A DNA stretch of 64,000 nt from Planctomycetota bacterium (GTDB lineage: Bacteria > Planctomycetota > UBA1135 > GCA-002748355), in contig JALUUL010000069.1 of NCBI GenBank assembly GCA_027021385.1, positions 156,145-220,144 of the forward strand. The letters run 5' to 3'. A program made the position numbers and the translations under genes. Positions 41,294 to 50,911 of this stretch are shown one piece after another. The notes under the pieces are model-generated. The model did not search any database. It was not told where the DNA came from and saw nothing but the letters and a program-made list of their open reading frames with translations. Numbering within the stretch: position 1 is the stretch's first letter; every line of letters begins with the position of its first letter.

Positions 41294-42505
41294 TCAAGTC
41301 CGGTAGTCGGCGTTGATCCGGACGTATTCCTCGGAGAGGTCGCAGGTGAAGACCGAGTCCCCGCATTCCCCGGTGCCGAGTTCCAGCCAGATGAGGACCT
41401 CGGCTCCCTCCAGGTGGGCGGCGGCCTCCTCCTCGTTCTCGGGGCGGGGGCGGTCCTCCTCGAAGAGGCAGACCGGGCCGATTCCGACCCGGACCCGGCG
41501 CGTGTCGAGGTCGATCCCGCTCCGGCCGGCCGCGGCGAGGATCCTGCCCCAGTTCGGATCGCCCCCGTGGACTGCGGTCTTGACGAGCAGGCTCGAGGCG
41601 ACCGCCTTCGCGCAGGCGCGCGCGTGGATCGGGGAGAAGGCCTTCCCGACCCGGACCTCGAGGAGTTTCGTCGCCCCCTCCCCGTCCCTCGCGATCTCCT
41701 TCGCGAGATGGAGGGCGAGGGCGTCGAGTCCCTCGACGAAGTCCTCCCCCTCGGCAAGGCGTCTCCTGCCGCTGGTCCAGAGGAAGACCGAATCGTTCGT
41801 CGATCCGTCTCCGTCGACCGTGATCCGGTGGAAGCTCTGGTTCACGACTCCGGAGAGGAGTGCGCGGAGGTCCAGGTCCGGATCCGCGTCGCTCAGGAGG
41901 AAGGCGAGCATCGTCGCCATGTCGGGATGGATCATCCCCGAACCCTTGGCGAATCCGATGAGGGAGGCCTCGCCCTTTTCGCCTTCAGGATCCTGGGAGG
42001 AACTCCGGGCCTTCCAGGAGACGGAGCCCATCTTGGGGCGCGTGTCCGTCGTCAGGATCGCCCTGCCGCCGTCCTCGAGAGCCCGGGTCCCGGAGGAGAG
42101 GTTCGCGATCAGGTCGGGCAGAGCCTGTTCGATCCTCCCGATCGGCAACCGCGTTCCGATGACTCCCGTCGAGAAGACCAGGACCTGTTCCTCCGGGCAT
42201 TCGAGAGCCCCGGCGACCATCCGGACTTCCGCGACCGCGTCCTCGTCCCCCTCGGGGCCCGTGCAGGCGTTCGCGCAGCCGGCGTTCATCAGGATCGCCC
42301 GGACGCGCCCCCCGCTGCGTTCGAGCTGCGAACGATCCAGGGCGACGGGCGCGGCGACGACCAGGTTCTTCGTGAAGACCGCGGCCGCCGGGAAGGCTTC
42401 CTCGGCGACGACGAGGGCGAGGTCCAGGCGCGGATCCTTCGTGATTCCCGCGTCGACCGCGGCCATCGAGAATCCCTCGGGGAGGGGACGGGGGCCTCCG
42501 ATCAT
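41294..42505 (-). CDS. argJ: Arginine biosynthesis bifunctional protein ArgJ
   Basis: 403 residues. Transfers acetyl from N-acetylornithine to glutamate, and can also use acetyl-CoA. Self-processing site in KGSGMIHPDMATML with Thr198 as nucleophile; also VRAILMNAGCANACTG, VFSTGVIG and AVHGGDPNWGRILAAAGRSG. ATG overlaps the stop of the acetyltransferase gene, so argH-acetyltransferase-argJ is an operon. No other arg genes are in the window. Confidence 0.96.
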   Translation of the reverse strand: MIGGPRPLPEGFSMAAVDAGITKDPRLDLALVVAEEAFPAAAVFTKNLVVAAPVALDRSQLERSGGRVRAILMNAGCANACTGPEGDEDAVAEVRMVAGALECPEEQVLVFSTGVIGTRLPIGRIEQALPDLIANLSSGTRALEDGGRAILTTDTRPKMGSVSWKARSSSQDPEGEKGEASLIGFAKGSGMIHPDMATMLAFLLSDADPDLDLRALLSGVVNQSFHRITVDGDGSTNDSVFLWTSGRRRLAEGEDFVEGLDALALHLAKEIARDGEGATKLLEVRVGKAFSPIHARACAKAVASSLLVKTAVHGGDPNWGRILAAAGRSGIDLDTRRVRVGIGPVCLFEEDRPRPENEEEAAAHLEGAEVLIWLELGTGECGDSVFTCDLSEEYVRINADYRT

Positions 42506-43083
42506 TCCTCGGACCTCCTCGGGCTCGGGATCGGGCTCGGCCTCAGGCCGGGGACCGGGCGGGAGAGGGGACCCCGAGTCGGCCTGGGACCGCCGACCTC
42601 CGCGAGGTCGCGGAGAACGGCGATCTCGTCGCAGGCGTTGAACTTCGGACAGTTCAAGCAGTCTCCGAAGACCTTGAACGGGAGTTCGGAGTGTTCGACG
42701 ACCCGGAATCCCAGGCGGGAGAAGAACTCGGGGACATAGGTGAAGGCGAAGACCCGGGGGAGCCCGAGCTTCTCGGCTTCCTCGATCAGGGCCTCGGTCA
42801 GGTGCCGCCCGAGACCTTCTCCCTTCGCCTCCTTGCGCACCGCGATCGAGCGGATCTCGCCGAGGTCCTCCCAGACCACGTGGAGGGCTCCGCAACCGAG
42901 GATGCGTCCCTCCCGCTCGACGACCAGGTAGTCGCGGAGATGCTCGAAGACCGCGAGGGGGGAGCGGGGCAGCATCACCTGGTCCTTCGCGTATTCGTTG
43001 ACGATCTCGAGGATGTCGGTGACGTCGGCGACCCTGGCGGGCCGGACCTCCGCCTCTCCTTGGCATTCCGGCGATCCGCTCAT
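42502..43083 (-). CDS. GNAT N-acetyltransferase, ArgA-like
   Basis: 193 residues. GNAT fold with ILGCGALHVVWEDLGEIRSIAV and the acetyl-CoA loop RKEAKGEGLGRHLTEALIEEAE, then RVFAFTYVPEFFSRLGFRVVE, and a CLNCPKFNACDE Cys cluster. This is the short form of N-acetylglutamate synthase found fused to or beside ArgH. It overlaps argH upstream and argJ downstream by 4 bp each, so it probably makes N-acetylglutamate to prime the ArgJ cycle. Confidence 0.85.
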   Translation of the reverse strand: MSGSPECQGEAEVRPARVADVTDILEIVNEYAKDQVMLPRSPLAVFEHLRDYLVVEREGRILGCGALHVVWEDLGEIRSIAVRKEAKGEGLGRHLTEALIEEAEKLGLPRVFAFTYVPEFFSRLGFRVVEHSELPFKVFGDCLNCPKFNACDEIAVLRDLAEVGGPRPTRGPLSRPVPGLRPSPIPSPRRSEE

Positions 43084-44510
43084 GGTCGGCTCCTTTTCGC
43101 CGCGGATCCCCGGGGTGGCCGTCCGGGGCCCTCCCCCGCGAGCCTGCGGAGCCAGCGGCGGGCCTCGCGCAGAACGGAGGCGGGGCGGGCGGCCCCGAGG
43201 GCCTTGCGCCTGCGGAAGACCTGTTCCGGATCGAGGTCCTTCAGGATCGAAGGATCCAGGTCGGGGTCGGCTTTCGCGAGATCCCGCTTCCCGAGTTCGT
43301 GGAGTTCGAGGCCCTTCCCCTGCGCGAAACGGACGAGACGCCCGCAGCGTTCATGCGCCTCCCGGAACGGAACACCGGCCTCGACCATCCGATCCGCCAG
43401 ATCGGTCGCGTTCAGAAAGCCCTTCCGGATTCCGGCCCGACAGCGTTCGAGGTCGAACCGGGCGCCCTCGACGACGGTTGCCATGACCCTCGTGCAGGCT
43501 TCCCAGGTGTCGAGGCCCTCGAAGAGGGCTTCCTTGTCCTCCTGGAGGTCCTTGTCGTAGGCGAGCGGAAGGGAACGCAGGCAGGCGAGAAAGCCGGTCA
43601 TCCGCCCGAGAATGCGGGCGCTCTTCCCGCGGATCAGCTCGAGGGAGTCCGGGTTCTTCTTCTGAGGCATCAGGGACGAGCCCGTCGTCACCGCGTCGGA
43701 GAGGACGAGGAAGCCCGCTTCCGCGCTCGCGTAGAAGATCCAGTCCTCGGCCAGCCTCGAGAGATGGAGTCCGGAGAGGGTGGCGACGAAGAGGACCTCG
43801 GCGACGAAGTCCCGGTCGGACACGGCGTCGAGGCTGTTCCGGCTCGGACGCCGGAATCCGAGCCGGCGGGCCAGGGCGCGCCGATCGACGGGAAAACCGG
43901 TCCCCGCGAGGGCTCCGGAGCCCAAGGGGCAGGAGTCGTCGATCCGATCCAGGGCGTTCCGGAGTCTCTCCCGGTCCCGGGCGATCATCTCGACGTAGGC
44001 GAGCGCGTGATGCCCGGCCGTCACGACCTGCGCCCTCTGCAGGTGGGTGTAGCCCGGAATGGGGGTCGCGGCCTCCCGCTCCGCGAGTTCGGCGAGCCGC
44101 TTCTGAAGGAGGCGGAGGGCCTCGTCGCAGCCGGGCAACCTACGCCGCAGCCAGAGCCGCAGATCCGTCGCGACCTGGTCGTTCCGCGAGCGGCCGGTGT
44201 GGAGTTTCTTTCCCAGGTCCCCCACGAGGCGGATCAATCGCTCTTCGACGTAGGAATGGATGTCCTCGGCCTTCGATCGCGAGAGACCGCGCTCGTCCCG
44301 GTCGAGATCCCGCTCGATCTCCACAAGGGCGCGATCCAGCCTCCGGCCCTCCGCGGGCCGGAGGACTCCCGCCTCGACCAGGGCGGCGGCCCAGGCCCGG
44401 CTTCCCTCGAGGTCCTCCCTCCACATGCGCCGGTCGAAGGGCAGGGACCGGTTGAAGGCCTCGAAGACGGGGTCGAGGCCCTCGGCGAAGCGTCCACCCC
44501 AGAGACTCAT
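43080..44510 (-). CDS. argH: Argininosuccinate lyase
   Basis: 476 residues, normal length. Splits argininosuccinate into arginine and fumarate. Signatures: WGGRFAEGLDPVFEAFN, HTGRSRNDQVATDLRLW, TPIPGYTHLQRAQ and the fumarase-superfamily loop GSSLMPQKKNPDSLELIRG. First gene of the arg operon. ATG start at 44510; upstream a GCCGGG/CCCGGC hairpin separates it from the TlpA-like gene. Confidence 0.97.
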   Translation of the reverse strand: MSLWGGRFAEGLDPVFEAFNRSLPFDRRMWREDLEGSRAWAAALVEAGVLRPAEGRRLDRALVEIERDLDRDERGLSRSKAEDIHSYVEERLIRLVGDLGKKLHTGRSRNDQVATDLRLWLRRRLPGCDEALRLLQKRLAELAEREAATPIPGYTHLQRAQVVTAGHHALAYVEMIARDRERLRNALDRIDDSCPLGSGALAGTGFPVDRRALARRLGFRRPSRNSLDAVSDRDFVAEVLFVATLSGLHLSRLAEDWIFYASAEAGFLVLSDAVTTGSSLMPQKKNPDSLELIRGKSARILGRMTGFLACLRSLPLAYDKDLQEDKEALFEGLDTWEACTRVMATVVEGARFDLERCRAGIRKGFLNATDLADRMVEAGVPFREAHERCGRLVRFAQGKGLELHELGKRDLAKADPDLDPSILKDLDPEQVFRRRKALGAARPASVLREARRWLRRLAGEGPGRPPRGSAAKRSRP

Positions 44511-44539
44511 CTGCGCGACTCCATCCCGCGGAAGCTAGG

Positions 44540-44554
44540 GCCGGGCGTCCCGGC
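44540..44554. terminator. Short hairpin between the TlpA-like gene and argH
   Basis: GCCGGG (44540-44545), loop CGT, CCCGGC (44549-44554), 86 bp beyond the end of the TlpA-like gene and 30 bp before the argH start on the minus strand. No U-run. Confidence 0.4.
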
Positions 44555-44639
44555 TGCCAAGCCTCGGAATGGAGGAAGAACCTCCCCCGTCCGGTTCCTT
44601 TGGGGCTCCGATCCCGGAAGTCCGGGCCGGACCGATCGG

Positions 44640-45706
44640 TCAGCCCTTCCGTCGCATCCCGAGGAGGAGTTCGTCGATCCAGGCGGAGAGTTCGCTCTCG
44701 AGGTACGGAGAGAAGCCGACATGGGCCCGGCGCACGACTCCTCCGGGATCCAGGACGAGAAGGGTCGGGTAGCCCCGGATCCCGTATACGGCCGGCGCCT
44801 TCGGGGCGTTCCAGTTGGGATAGGCGGGGTCCATGCTCTCCACCACGACCTTCATGTCCCCGAGGTCGGAGTCCTTGTTCACGCCGAGGAACACGACGGA
44901 TTCGTCGCGGTATTTCCGGGCCAGGGCGTTGATCCTCGGCATCGCGCGGATGCACCAGCCGCATCCCCTGTACCAGAAGTCGAGGATGACGATCTTTCCT
45001 TCGAGATCCCGGATGCGGTGCTTCGCTCCTTCGAGGTCCACGCCGCCCCAGTCCGGAGTCCGCCGGCCGAGGATCTTTCCAAAGAGGGCGGCGTAGGAAT
45101 CCACGTATTTCAGGCGATTCCCGTGGGCCGCGATCGCCGAGTCGAAGAGCCGACGGATCTCAGGCAGCCGGACCTCCTTCCTCTTCTCCTCGAGGAGCCT
45201 GAGTCCCCGGGCGCAAAGGACCTCCTTCCGCCGGCGGGATCGAACTCGAGTTCGGCCCGCGCGGTCCGGTCATAGACTTTCGTGAACGAACTGCGGATCT
45301 CGTAGCGGAACCTCCGCCTGCTTCCATCCCGGGGGGACCGATCGGACCCCGAGATCCGGTAGTCCTCGATCGGAAGGGTCCGTTTCCATCCTTCCTCGAG
45401 TTCCTTCGTGGTCCTGGGGAGAGGGAGGAAGATCGCGGTTGGATCCACCCCCATCTCGAACGAGGGATCCGCCTCGAAGACGCCGTCGGGCGCCAGGGCG
45501 ACCCGGGCCCAGGAGACGGATTCGGGGAACACGAGGGTTTCGTCTTCTCAGTCGCCAGGAGATCTTCCTCCTCCGAGCCGGAGATCCAGGACGATCCCCG
45601 GCGGCCGCTCCTGGAGACCCGGACGGTCGCGGGAAACAGGCTCCCCCGCGGTCCCGATCGGGAAGGCGGGGAGGAACGAGAGGAACATGGAGAGGGAGTT
45701 CTTCAT
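44640..45706 (-). pseudogene. TlpA/thioredoxin-like exported protein, interrupted by a TGA and a frameshift
   Basis: Three in-order pieces make one protein. ATG at 45706 starts a signal-peptide-like segment (MKNSLSMFLSFLPAFPIGTA); after 52 codons a TGA (45548-45550) interrupts the frame, which then continues with a coherent domain (VDPTAIFLPLPRTTKELEEGW). Near 45228-45236 a single missing base shifts the frame into LEEKRKEVRLPEIRRLFDSA and the thioredoxin domain, WYRGCGWC (CxxC redox pair) and YGIRGYPTLLVLDPGG, ending at 44640. The thioredoxin part alone could start at GTG 45104. Role would be periplasmic disulfide chemistry. Either decayed or affected by sequence errors. Confidence 0.65.
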
Positions 45707-45870
45707 GATCCTCGAAATCTCTCCACCGAAACCCGCATGGGAAGTCTCTCGTTCCGGGCGATCCGCTAGGATCCGCGATCGCCTCTCCTGTTCGTGTTCC
45801 TCTCCCCGGAAAGGCTCCGCATGCCCCGAATCGTGATCCTCGCCCGCCGCGGAACGGAGAGGGGAAGACC

Positions 45871-46740
45871 TTGCCCGGGGGCCGGATGATCGAAGTCCGC
45901 GACCTCGTCAAGCGGTTCGGGAAGAGGACCGCGGTCGACAGCCTCTGCTTCTGGGTGGAGGCCGGGACCTGCTTCGGACTCCTCGGACCCAACGGCGCCG
46001 GCAAGACGACGACGATCCACATGATGGCGGGCCTGCTCGAACCGGATGGAGGGAGCGTCCTTCTCGAGGGCGAGGCGGATCCGACCCGATCCTCCTTGAA
46101 GCGCAGGATCGGCGTCGCCCCCCAGTCGGTGGCCCTGTACGACGAGTTGAGCGGGAAGGAGAACCTGGAGTTCTTCGGACGCCTCCAGGGACTCTCCGGG
46201 AACGGGCTCAAGGAAAGGGTCGGTTCCGCGCTCGAACTCGTAGGACTCGGAGAACGCGCGGGAGACCGGGTCGCCGGTTATTCCGGCGGCATGAAGCGGC
46301 GGTTGAATCTCGCGGCGGCTCTCCTCCACGATCCGGCGGTCCTGATGCTGGACGAGCCGACGGCGGGGGTGGACCCCCAGTCCCGGAACCGGATCTTCGA
46401 GAACGTCGAGGCTCTGAAGAAGCGGGGAACGACGATCCTCTATACGACGCATTATCTCGAGGAGGCGGAGAACCTCTGTGACCGCGTCGCGATCCTCGAC
46501 CACGGTCGATTGCTGGCGATCGGAACGGTCGACGAACTCGTCCGCGAGCACGGGGGGGATTCGATCCTCCGCTACGTCACGAGGGACGGGGGCGCGAGGG
46601 AGGTGTCCTGCAAGGATCCGCTGGGCGAGATCGCCAGGCTCGGACGGGAGAAGGTCGAGATCCGGGAGGTCCAGGTCCGGCGCCCCGGGCTCGAGTCGGT
46701 CTTCCTCCATCTGACGGGGAGGAACCTGCGCGATGGGTAG
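45871..46740 (+). CDS. ABC transporter ATP-binding protein (ABC-2 type)
   Basis: 289 residues. Walker A GPNGAGKTTT, signature YSGGMKRRLNLAAALLHDP, Walker B VLMLDEPTAGVDPQ, and the H-loop in YTTHYLEEAENLCDRV. DrrA/CcmA-type exporter ATPase. TTG at 45871 has GGAGAGGGG in good position; an ATG 15 bp later is the alternative. Overlaps the permease gene by 8 bp. Substrate unknown. Confidence 0.92.
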   Translation: MPGGRMIEVRDLVKRFGKRTAVDSLCFWVEAGTCFGLLGPNGAGKTTTIHMMAGLLEPDGGSVLLEGEADPTRSSLKRRIGVAPQSVALYDELSGKENLEFFGRLQGLSGNGLKERVGSALELVGLGERAGDRVAGYSGGMKRRLNLAAALLHDPAVLMLDEPTAGVDPQSRNRIFENVEALKKRGTTILYTTHYLEEAENLCDRVAILDHGRLLAIGTVDELVREHGGDSILRYVTRDGGAREVSCKDPLGEIARLGREKVEIREVQVRRPGLESVFLHLTGRNLRDG

Positions 46741-48028
46741 GGGTTCCTCCACGATCGGCCTGCTCTGGACGCTGGCCTCGAAGGATCTTCGGATCCTCTT
46801 CCGCGACAAGGCCGGTCTCTTCTGGATGCTCGGGTTTCCGCTGGTCTTCGGCCTGTTCTTCGGAGCGATCTTTTCTGTGGGCGCGGGCTCCGGGGGAAGC
46901 GCGAAGATGCGGGTGGCGGTCGTGGACGAGGACCGGGGTCCGGAGGCCCGCGCCTTCGTGAAGCGCCTCGCGGAATCCGCCGCCGTCCTCCTCGAGGATA
47001 TGAGCGAGGCCGAGGCCGTGGAGGCCGTCCGCAAGGGCCGGAAGACCGCCTACCTGCGGATCCCGAAGGGCTGGGGGAAGGAGGGAGCCTCGTTCTTCGG
47101 CGGCGGGGAGGGGCCGGGACTGCGTCTCGGGATGGATCCGAGCCGGCGCGCGGAGGAGGGATACCTCCAGGGGCTGATCATGGAGGCCTGGTTCGGGGGG
47201 ATGCGGGAACTCTTCGGCGACCCCGTTCGGATGCGCGCGCAGCTCAGGCGGAGCCTCGACAGAATCGAGGAGGCCTCCGACTTGACGATTCCGCAGAAGA
47301 TGTTGTTCCGGACCTTCTTCGCCTCCCTGGAGAAGTTCGTCGACGACATGGAGGGGAGCGGACTCGAGGGGAAGGGCGGATTCGAAGGGCCGAGGCTGGA
47401 GATCGACCGGATCGCGAGGACGAGGAACGGGCCCGTCTCCGCCTTCGCGGTCACGTTTCCCCAATCCATCCTCTGGGGGATCCTGGGTTGCGTGACCGGC
47501 TTCGCGATCACGCTCGTGCGCGAGCGCGTGCACGGGACCTGGCTGCGCCTTCGGGCGTCGCCCGTTCCGATCTCCGTGCTGCTCGCCGGAAAGGGCCTCG
47601 CTTGTTTCCTCGCGACCTCGATCGTCGCGTTCTTCCTCCTGTTCGTGGCGGGAGTGTTCCTCGGGACCGACCTCGGTCATCTCCCCCGCCTGGTCGCGGC
47701 CGTTTTCGCCTGCGGAGTCTGCTTCTCGGGGATCATGATGCTCCTCTCGACCTGCGGCCGGACCGAGAACGCGGTCGCGGGGATCGGTTGGGCGGTCATG
47801 ATGCCGATGGCGATGGCGGGAGGAGGAATGATCCCGTTGATCGCGATGCCTTCCTGGTTGTTGCGGCTCAGCGACTTCAGCCCGGTCAAGTGGGGGATCT
47901 ACGCGCTCGAAGGGGCTATGTGGAGGGGCTTGGGTTGGACGGAACTCCTTCCCGCCTTCGGAATCCTCGTAGGCTTGGGCGTTCTCGGCCTCTCGCTCGG
48001 CACCTACGTCCTGTCCCGCCGCCCTTGA
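46733..48028 (+). CDS. ABC-2 type transporter permease
   Basis: 431 residues. One N-terminal membrane helix (DKAGLFWMLGFPLVFGLFFGA), a large extracytoplasmic domain (residues ~45-235), then five hydrophobic segments including SILWGILGCVTGFAITLVRE, RERVHGTWLRLRASPVPISVLL, and the end FGILVGLGVLGLSLGTYVL. This is the YhgE/NodJ-like ABC-2 layout of antibiotic, lipid or polymer exporters. Works with the ATPase directly upstream. Confidence 0.88.
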   Translation: MGRGSSTIGLLWTLASKDLRILFRDKAGLFWMLGFPLVFGLFFGAIFSVGAGSGGSAKMRVAVVDEDRGPEARAFVKRLAESAAVLLEDMSEAEAVEAVRKGRKTAYLRIPKGWGKEGASFFGGGEGPGLRLGMDPSRRAEEGYLQGLIMEAWFGGMRELFGDPVRMRAQLRRSLDRIEEASDLTIPQKMLFRTFFASLEKFVDDMEGSGLEGKGGFEGPRLEIDRIARTRNGPVSAFAVTFPQSILWGILGCVTGFAITLVRERVHGTWLRLRASPVPISVLLAGKGLACFLATSIVAFFLLFVAGVFLGTDLGHLPRLVAAVFACGVCFSGIMMLLSTCGRTENAVAGIGWAVMMPMAMAGGGMIPLIAMPSWLLRLSDFSPVKWGIYALEGAMWRGLGWTELLPAFGILVGLGVLGLSLGTYVLSRRP

Positions 48029-48189
48029 ACGGGCCGCCTCCCGAACCCTCCCCTCTGCATGGATTCCGTTCGCCCGCATCCGTCTCGTTCCGCCCTGTTT
48101 CGGGGTCCGGGGAAAGAAGATGGACCCTCCGCGGGGCTCGGTAGTATCAGTATCCTCGAGGTTCGTCGGTAACCGGTGGAGGCGCGGAC

Positions 48190-49461
48190 GTGCATGCGGT
48201 CATTCTCGGAAACGGTGTTTCGGGCGCCACGGCCGCCCTTCGCCTGCGCGAACTCCGTCCCGAATGGCGCATCACGATGGTCTCGGGGGAGACCACCTAT
48301 CCCTATTCCCGGCCCGCGCTGATGTATGTCTTCATGGGGCACATGCGCTATCGGGACACCAAGCCCTGGCCTGACAGCCTCTGGGCCGATCGGCGGATCG
48401 AGCTTCTCCGGGGATGGGTGTCGGAAATCGACACGAAGGAGCGGAGCTTGAAGTTCGAGGACGGGAACCGGCTCGGTTACGACCGGCTCCTGCTCGCGAC
48501 GGGCTCCCGCCCGAATCTCTTCGGCTGGCCCGGACAGGAGCTGAAGGGGGTCCAGGGTCTCTATTCCCTCCAGGATCTCGCGCTTCTCCGGGAGAACGTG
48601 AAACGGGCCCGGCGGGCGGTCGTCTGCGGGGGAGGTCTGATCGGGATCGAACTGGCCGAAATGCTTCACGGTCTCGGTCTACCGGTGACGATTCTCGCGA
48701 GAGAGGAGTGGTATTGGGGCAACATCCTCCCGCGTGAGGAAGGGCGCTTCGTCAGCCGGATGATCGTGGAGGAGGGGTTCGATCTGCGGCTCTCGACGGG
48801 CCTTTCGGAGATCCTCGGCGACGGGGAGGGGCGGGTGCGCGGGGTGCGGACCTCCGAGGACGAGGTCCTCGACTGCCAGCTCGTGGGGTTGACGGCGGGG
48901 GTGTCCCCGAACCTCGCCGCGCTGGAAGGTTCGGGGATTCCGACGCGTCGCGGGATCCTCGTCGACCGGAGTCTCCGGACGGAAGTCGAGGGGGTGTTCG
49001 CCGCGGGCGACTGCGCCGAGATCGAGACCGGCGGGGACCGGAACCTTCTTCAACAGGTCTGGTATACCGGAAAGGCCCAAGGGCGGGTCGCGGCGGCCTC
49101 CCTCGCCGGAATCGAGGAGCGCTACGAACCGGGGATCTGGTTCAACTCCGCGAAGTTCCTCGGCCTGGAATACCAGGTCTACGGCGAGGTCCCGAACCGC
49201 CCGGGGGAGGGCCGCCGCCATCTGTATTGGGAGGATTTCGAAGCCCGCAGGGCTTTTCGGGTCGTGGAGGAGGGAGGCGCGGTCTGCGGCATGGACATCC
49301 TCGGGGGGCGTCTGCGGCACCGGGTCTGCGAAAGTTGGATCCGGGAAGGAAGGCGCCTCGAGGAGGTTCTCGAAGGCTTGGGCGAAGCCTGCTTCGACCC
49401 GGAGTTCTTCCCGCGGCCGGTGGAACGGATCCGGAAGGAGATCCGCGAGGTGGCGGGGTGA
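48190..49461 (+). CDS. FAD/NAD(P)-dependent oxidoreductase
   Basis: 423 residues, GTG start. Rubredoxin-reductase/NirB-type flavoprotein: FAD site ILGNGVSGATAALRLRE, LLLATGSRPNLFGWPG, NAD(P) site AVVCGGGLIGIELAEMLHGL, and the second FAD motif VEGVFAAGDCAEI. No Cys pair of disulfide reductases. It sits 19 bp before a membrane ferredoxin gene, so it probably passes electrons from NAD(P)H to that protein or the reverse. Confidence 0.88.
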   Translation: MHAVILGNGVSGATAALRLRELRPEWRITMVSGETTYPYSRPALMYVFMGHMRYRDTKPWPDSLWADRRIELLRGWVSEIDTKERSLKFEDGNRLGYDRLLLATGSRPNLFGWPGQELKGVQGLYSLQDLALLRENVKRARRAVVCGGGLIGIELAEMLHGLGLPVTILAREEWYWGNILPREEGRFVSRMIVEEGFDLRLSTGLSEILGDGEGRVRGVRTSEDEVLDCQLVGLTAGVSPNLAALEGSGIPTRRGILVDRSLRTEVEGVFAAGDCAEIETGGDRNLLQQVWYTGKAQGRVAAASLAGIEERYEPGIWFNSAKFLGLEYQVYGEVPNRPGEGRRHLYWEDFEARRAFRVVEEGGAVCGMDILGGRLRHRVCESWIREGRRLEEVLEGLGEACFDPEFFPRPVERIRKEIREVAG

Positions 49462-49480
49462 GGCGGAGCCGGAGGTCGTC

Positions 49481-50815
49481 ATGAACCAGATCCGAAACCC
49501 GCTCCTCCAGGAAACCCTCTTCGACGAGGAGGCGGACGATTTCGCCGCGCCCGTTTCCCCCCTCCCTCGCCGGGTCACTCCGCTCGAAGGGATCGCGTAT
49601 CTCCTTCTCGTCCTGGGCTCGGGCGGATTCCTGGCTTCGATCCTCGGGTGGATCGGGGGGGGATGGGGCTCCTTCCTGTTCGTCTTCGGTTCCCTCACGG
49701 CCGGAGGAGTCCTCCTTCCCTGGGCCCGCTACGGGAACACGAGCCCGGGGGTGAAGAACGACCGCACCTTCTTCCGCGGGATTTCCACCCGCGGAATCAC
49801 CGGCTGGGCGGCCGGCGTGCTCCTGACGGGTTTCTACGTCGTCCTCTATTGGCGGTCCGATCTCCTCGAGGGGGGGATCCGTCTCGTCGACCCGCTGGCC
49901 CTCGTCCTGACCGGCGAAGAGGCAGGCAAGTGGTTCCTGTACGGATTCCTCTACTCCCTGGCGGTCCTGCTCTTCGGATTCCGGATGATCCTGCGCTGGC
50001 GGGGGAACCCCTACCAGATCCTCCGAACCTTCTCGGTGATCTTCTTCCAGCTCGGACTCGCCTTCCTGCTTCCGCATCTCCTCGCTCTCTTCGAACAACC
50101 GGAGTTCTACTTCACGTATTTCTGGCCGTTGAAGACCGAGTATCTCTGGCCGAGCGGTTTCCGCTGGCTGGCGAGTCATCCCGGCGGACTCGGAGTCTTC
50201 ATGGCCTTCTGGGGCCTTGCGATGACCTTCCTCGCGACTCCGGTCCTCACCTATTTCTTCGGGAAGCGGTGGTATTGCTCCTGGGTCTGCGGTTGCGGGG
50301 GGCTCGCGGAGACGATGGGGGATCCCTGGCGGCATCTTTCGAACAAGTCCGACGCCGTCTGGAGGATCGAACGCATCTCGATCTACACCATCCTCGCCGT
50401 GGTCACGGCCGGAACCGCCGTCCTCTGGATCAATTCGGCGATGGAGGGGGGGCTGCTCGGAACCCTCTCCCAGGGCTTCGCGGAGTGGTACGGTTTCCTG
50501 ATCGGGAGTCTCTTCGCGGGGGTCATCGGCGTCGGTTTCTACCCCTTGATGGGACCCCGCGTCTGGTGCCGATTCGGTTGCCCGATGGCCGCCATCCTCG
50601 GTCTGCTCCAGGTCAAGGCCTCCCGTTTCCGGATCGAGACGAACGGAGGGCAGTGCATGTCCTGCGGGAACTGCTCGACCTACTGCGAGATGGGGATCGA
50701 TGTCCGGTCCTACGCCCAGAAGGGCGATCCCATTCTCCGGGCCTCCTGCGTCGGATGCGGACTCTGTTCCTCCGTATGTCCGCGCGGCGTCCTTCGCCTG
50801 GGCGGCCGGAAGTAG
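49481..50815 (+). CDS. Membrane ferredoxin, NapH/NosR-like
   Basis: 444 residues. About six to eight membrane helices, cytoplasmic-side Cys motifs CSWVCGCGG and CRFGCP, and two C-terminal 4Fe-4S sites, CMSCGNCSTYC and CVGCGLCSSVCP. This layout is shared by NapH, NosR C-terminal parts and CcoG. It likely moves electrons across or along the membrane, with the upstream flavoprotein as partner. No nap, nos or nir genes are present, so the acceptor is unknown. Confidence 0.88.
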   Translation: MNQIRNPLLQETLFDEEADDFAAPVSPLPRRVTPLEGIAYLLLVLGSGGFLASILGWIGGGWGSFLFVFGSLTAGGVLLPWARYGNTSPGVKNDRTFFRGISTRGITGWAAGVLLTGFYVVLYWRSDLLEGGIRLVDPLALVLTGEEAGKWFLYGFLYSLAVLLFGFRMILRWRGNPYQILRTFSVIFFQLGLAFLLPHLLALFEQPEFYFTYFWPLKTEYLWPSGFRWLASHPGGLGVFMAFWGLAMTFLATPVLTYFFGKRWYCSWVCGCGGLAETMGDPWRHLSNKSDAVWRIERISIYTILAVVTAGTAVLWINSAMEGGLLGTLSQGFAEWYGFLIGSLFAGVIGVGFYPLMGPRVWCRFGCPMAAILGLLQVKASRFRIETNGGQCMSCGNCSTYCEMGIDVRSYAQKGDPILRASCVGCGLCSSVCPRGVLRLGGRK

Positions 50816-50845
50816 GAAGCGCGCGCCTCGTGACCGCCGCCGGAT

Positions 50846-50862
50846 CCCGGTCGAGGACCGGG
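50846..50862. terminator. Hairpin between convergent operons
   Basis: CCCGGT (50846-50851), loop CGAGG, ACCGGG (50857-50862), in the 96-bp gap between the membrane ferredoxin and the peptide-importer operon. No U-run. Confidence 0.45.
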
Positions 50863-50911
50863 CCCATGGGAGAGGCGGAGAGACCGCTCGAAACCTCGTC
50901 GAGAGAGGGGG

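Noticed and set aside
45548..45550. Second selenocysteine codon in the TlpA-like gene
   Set aside because: The flanking sequence shows no redox motif, and the gene also carries a frameshift; nonsense mutation or error is more likely.
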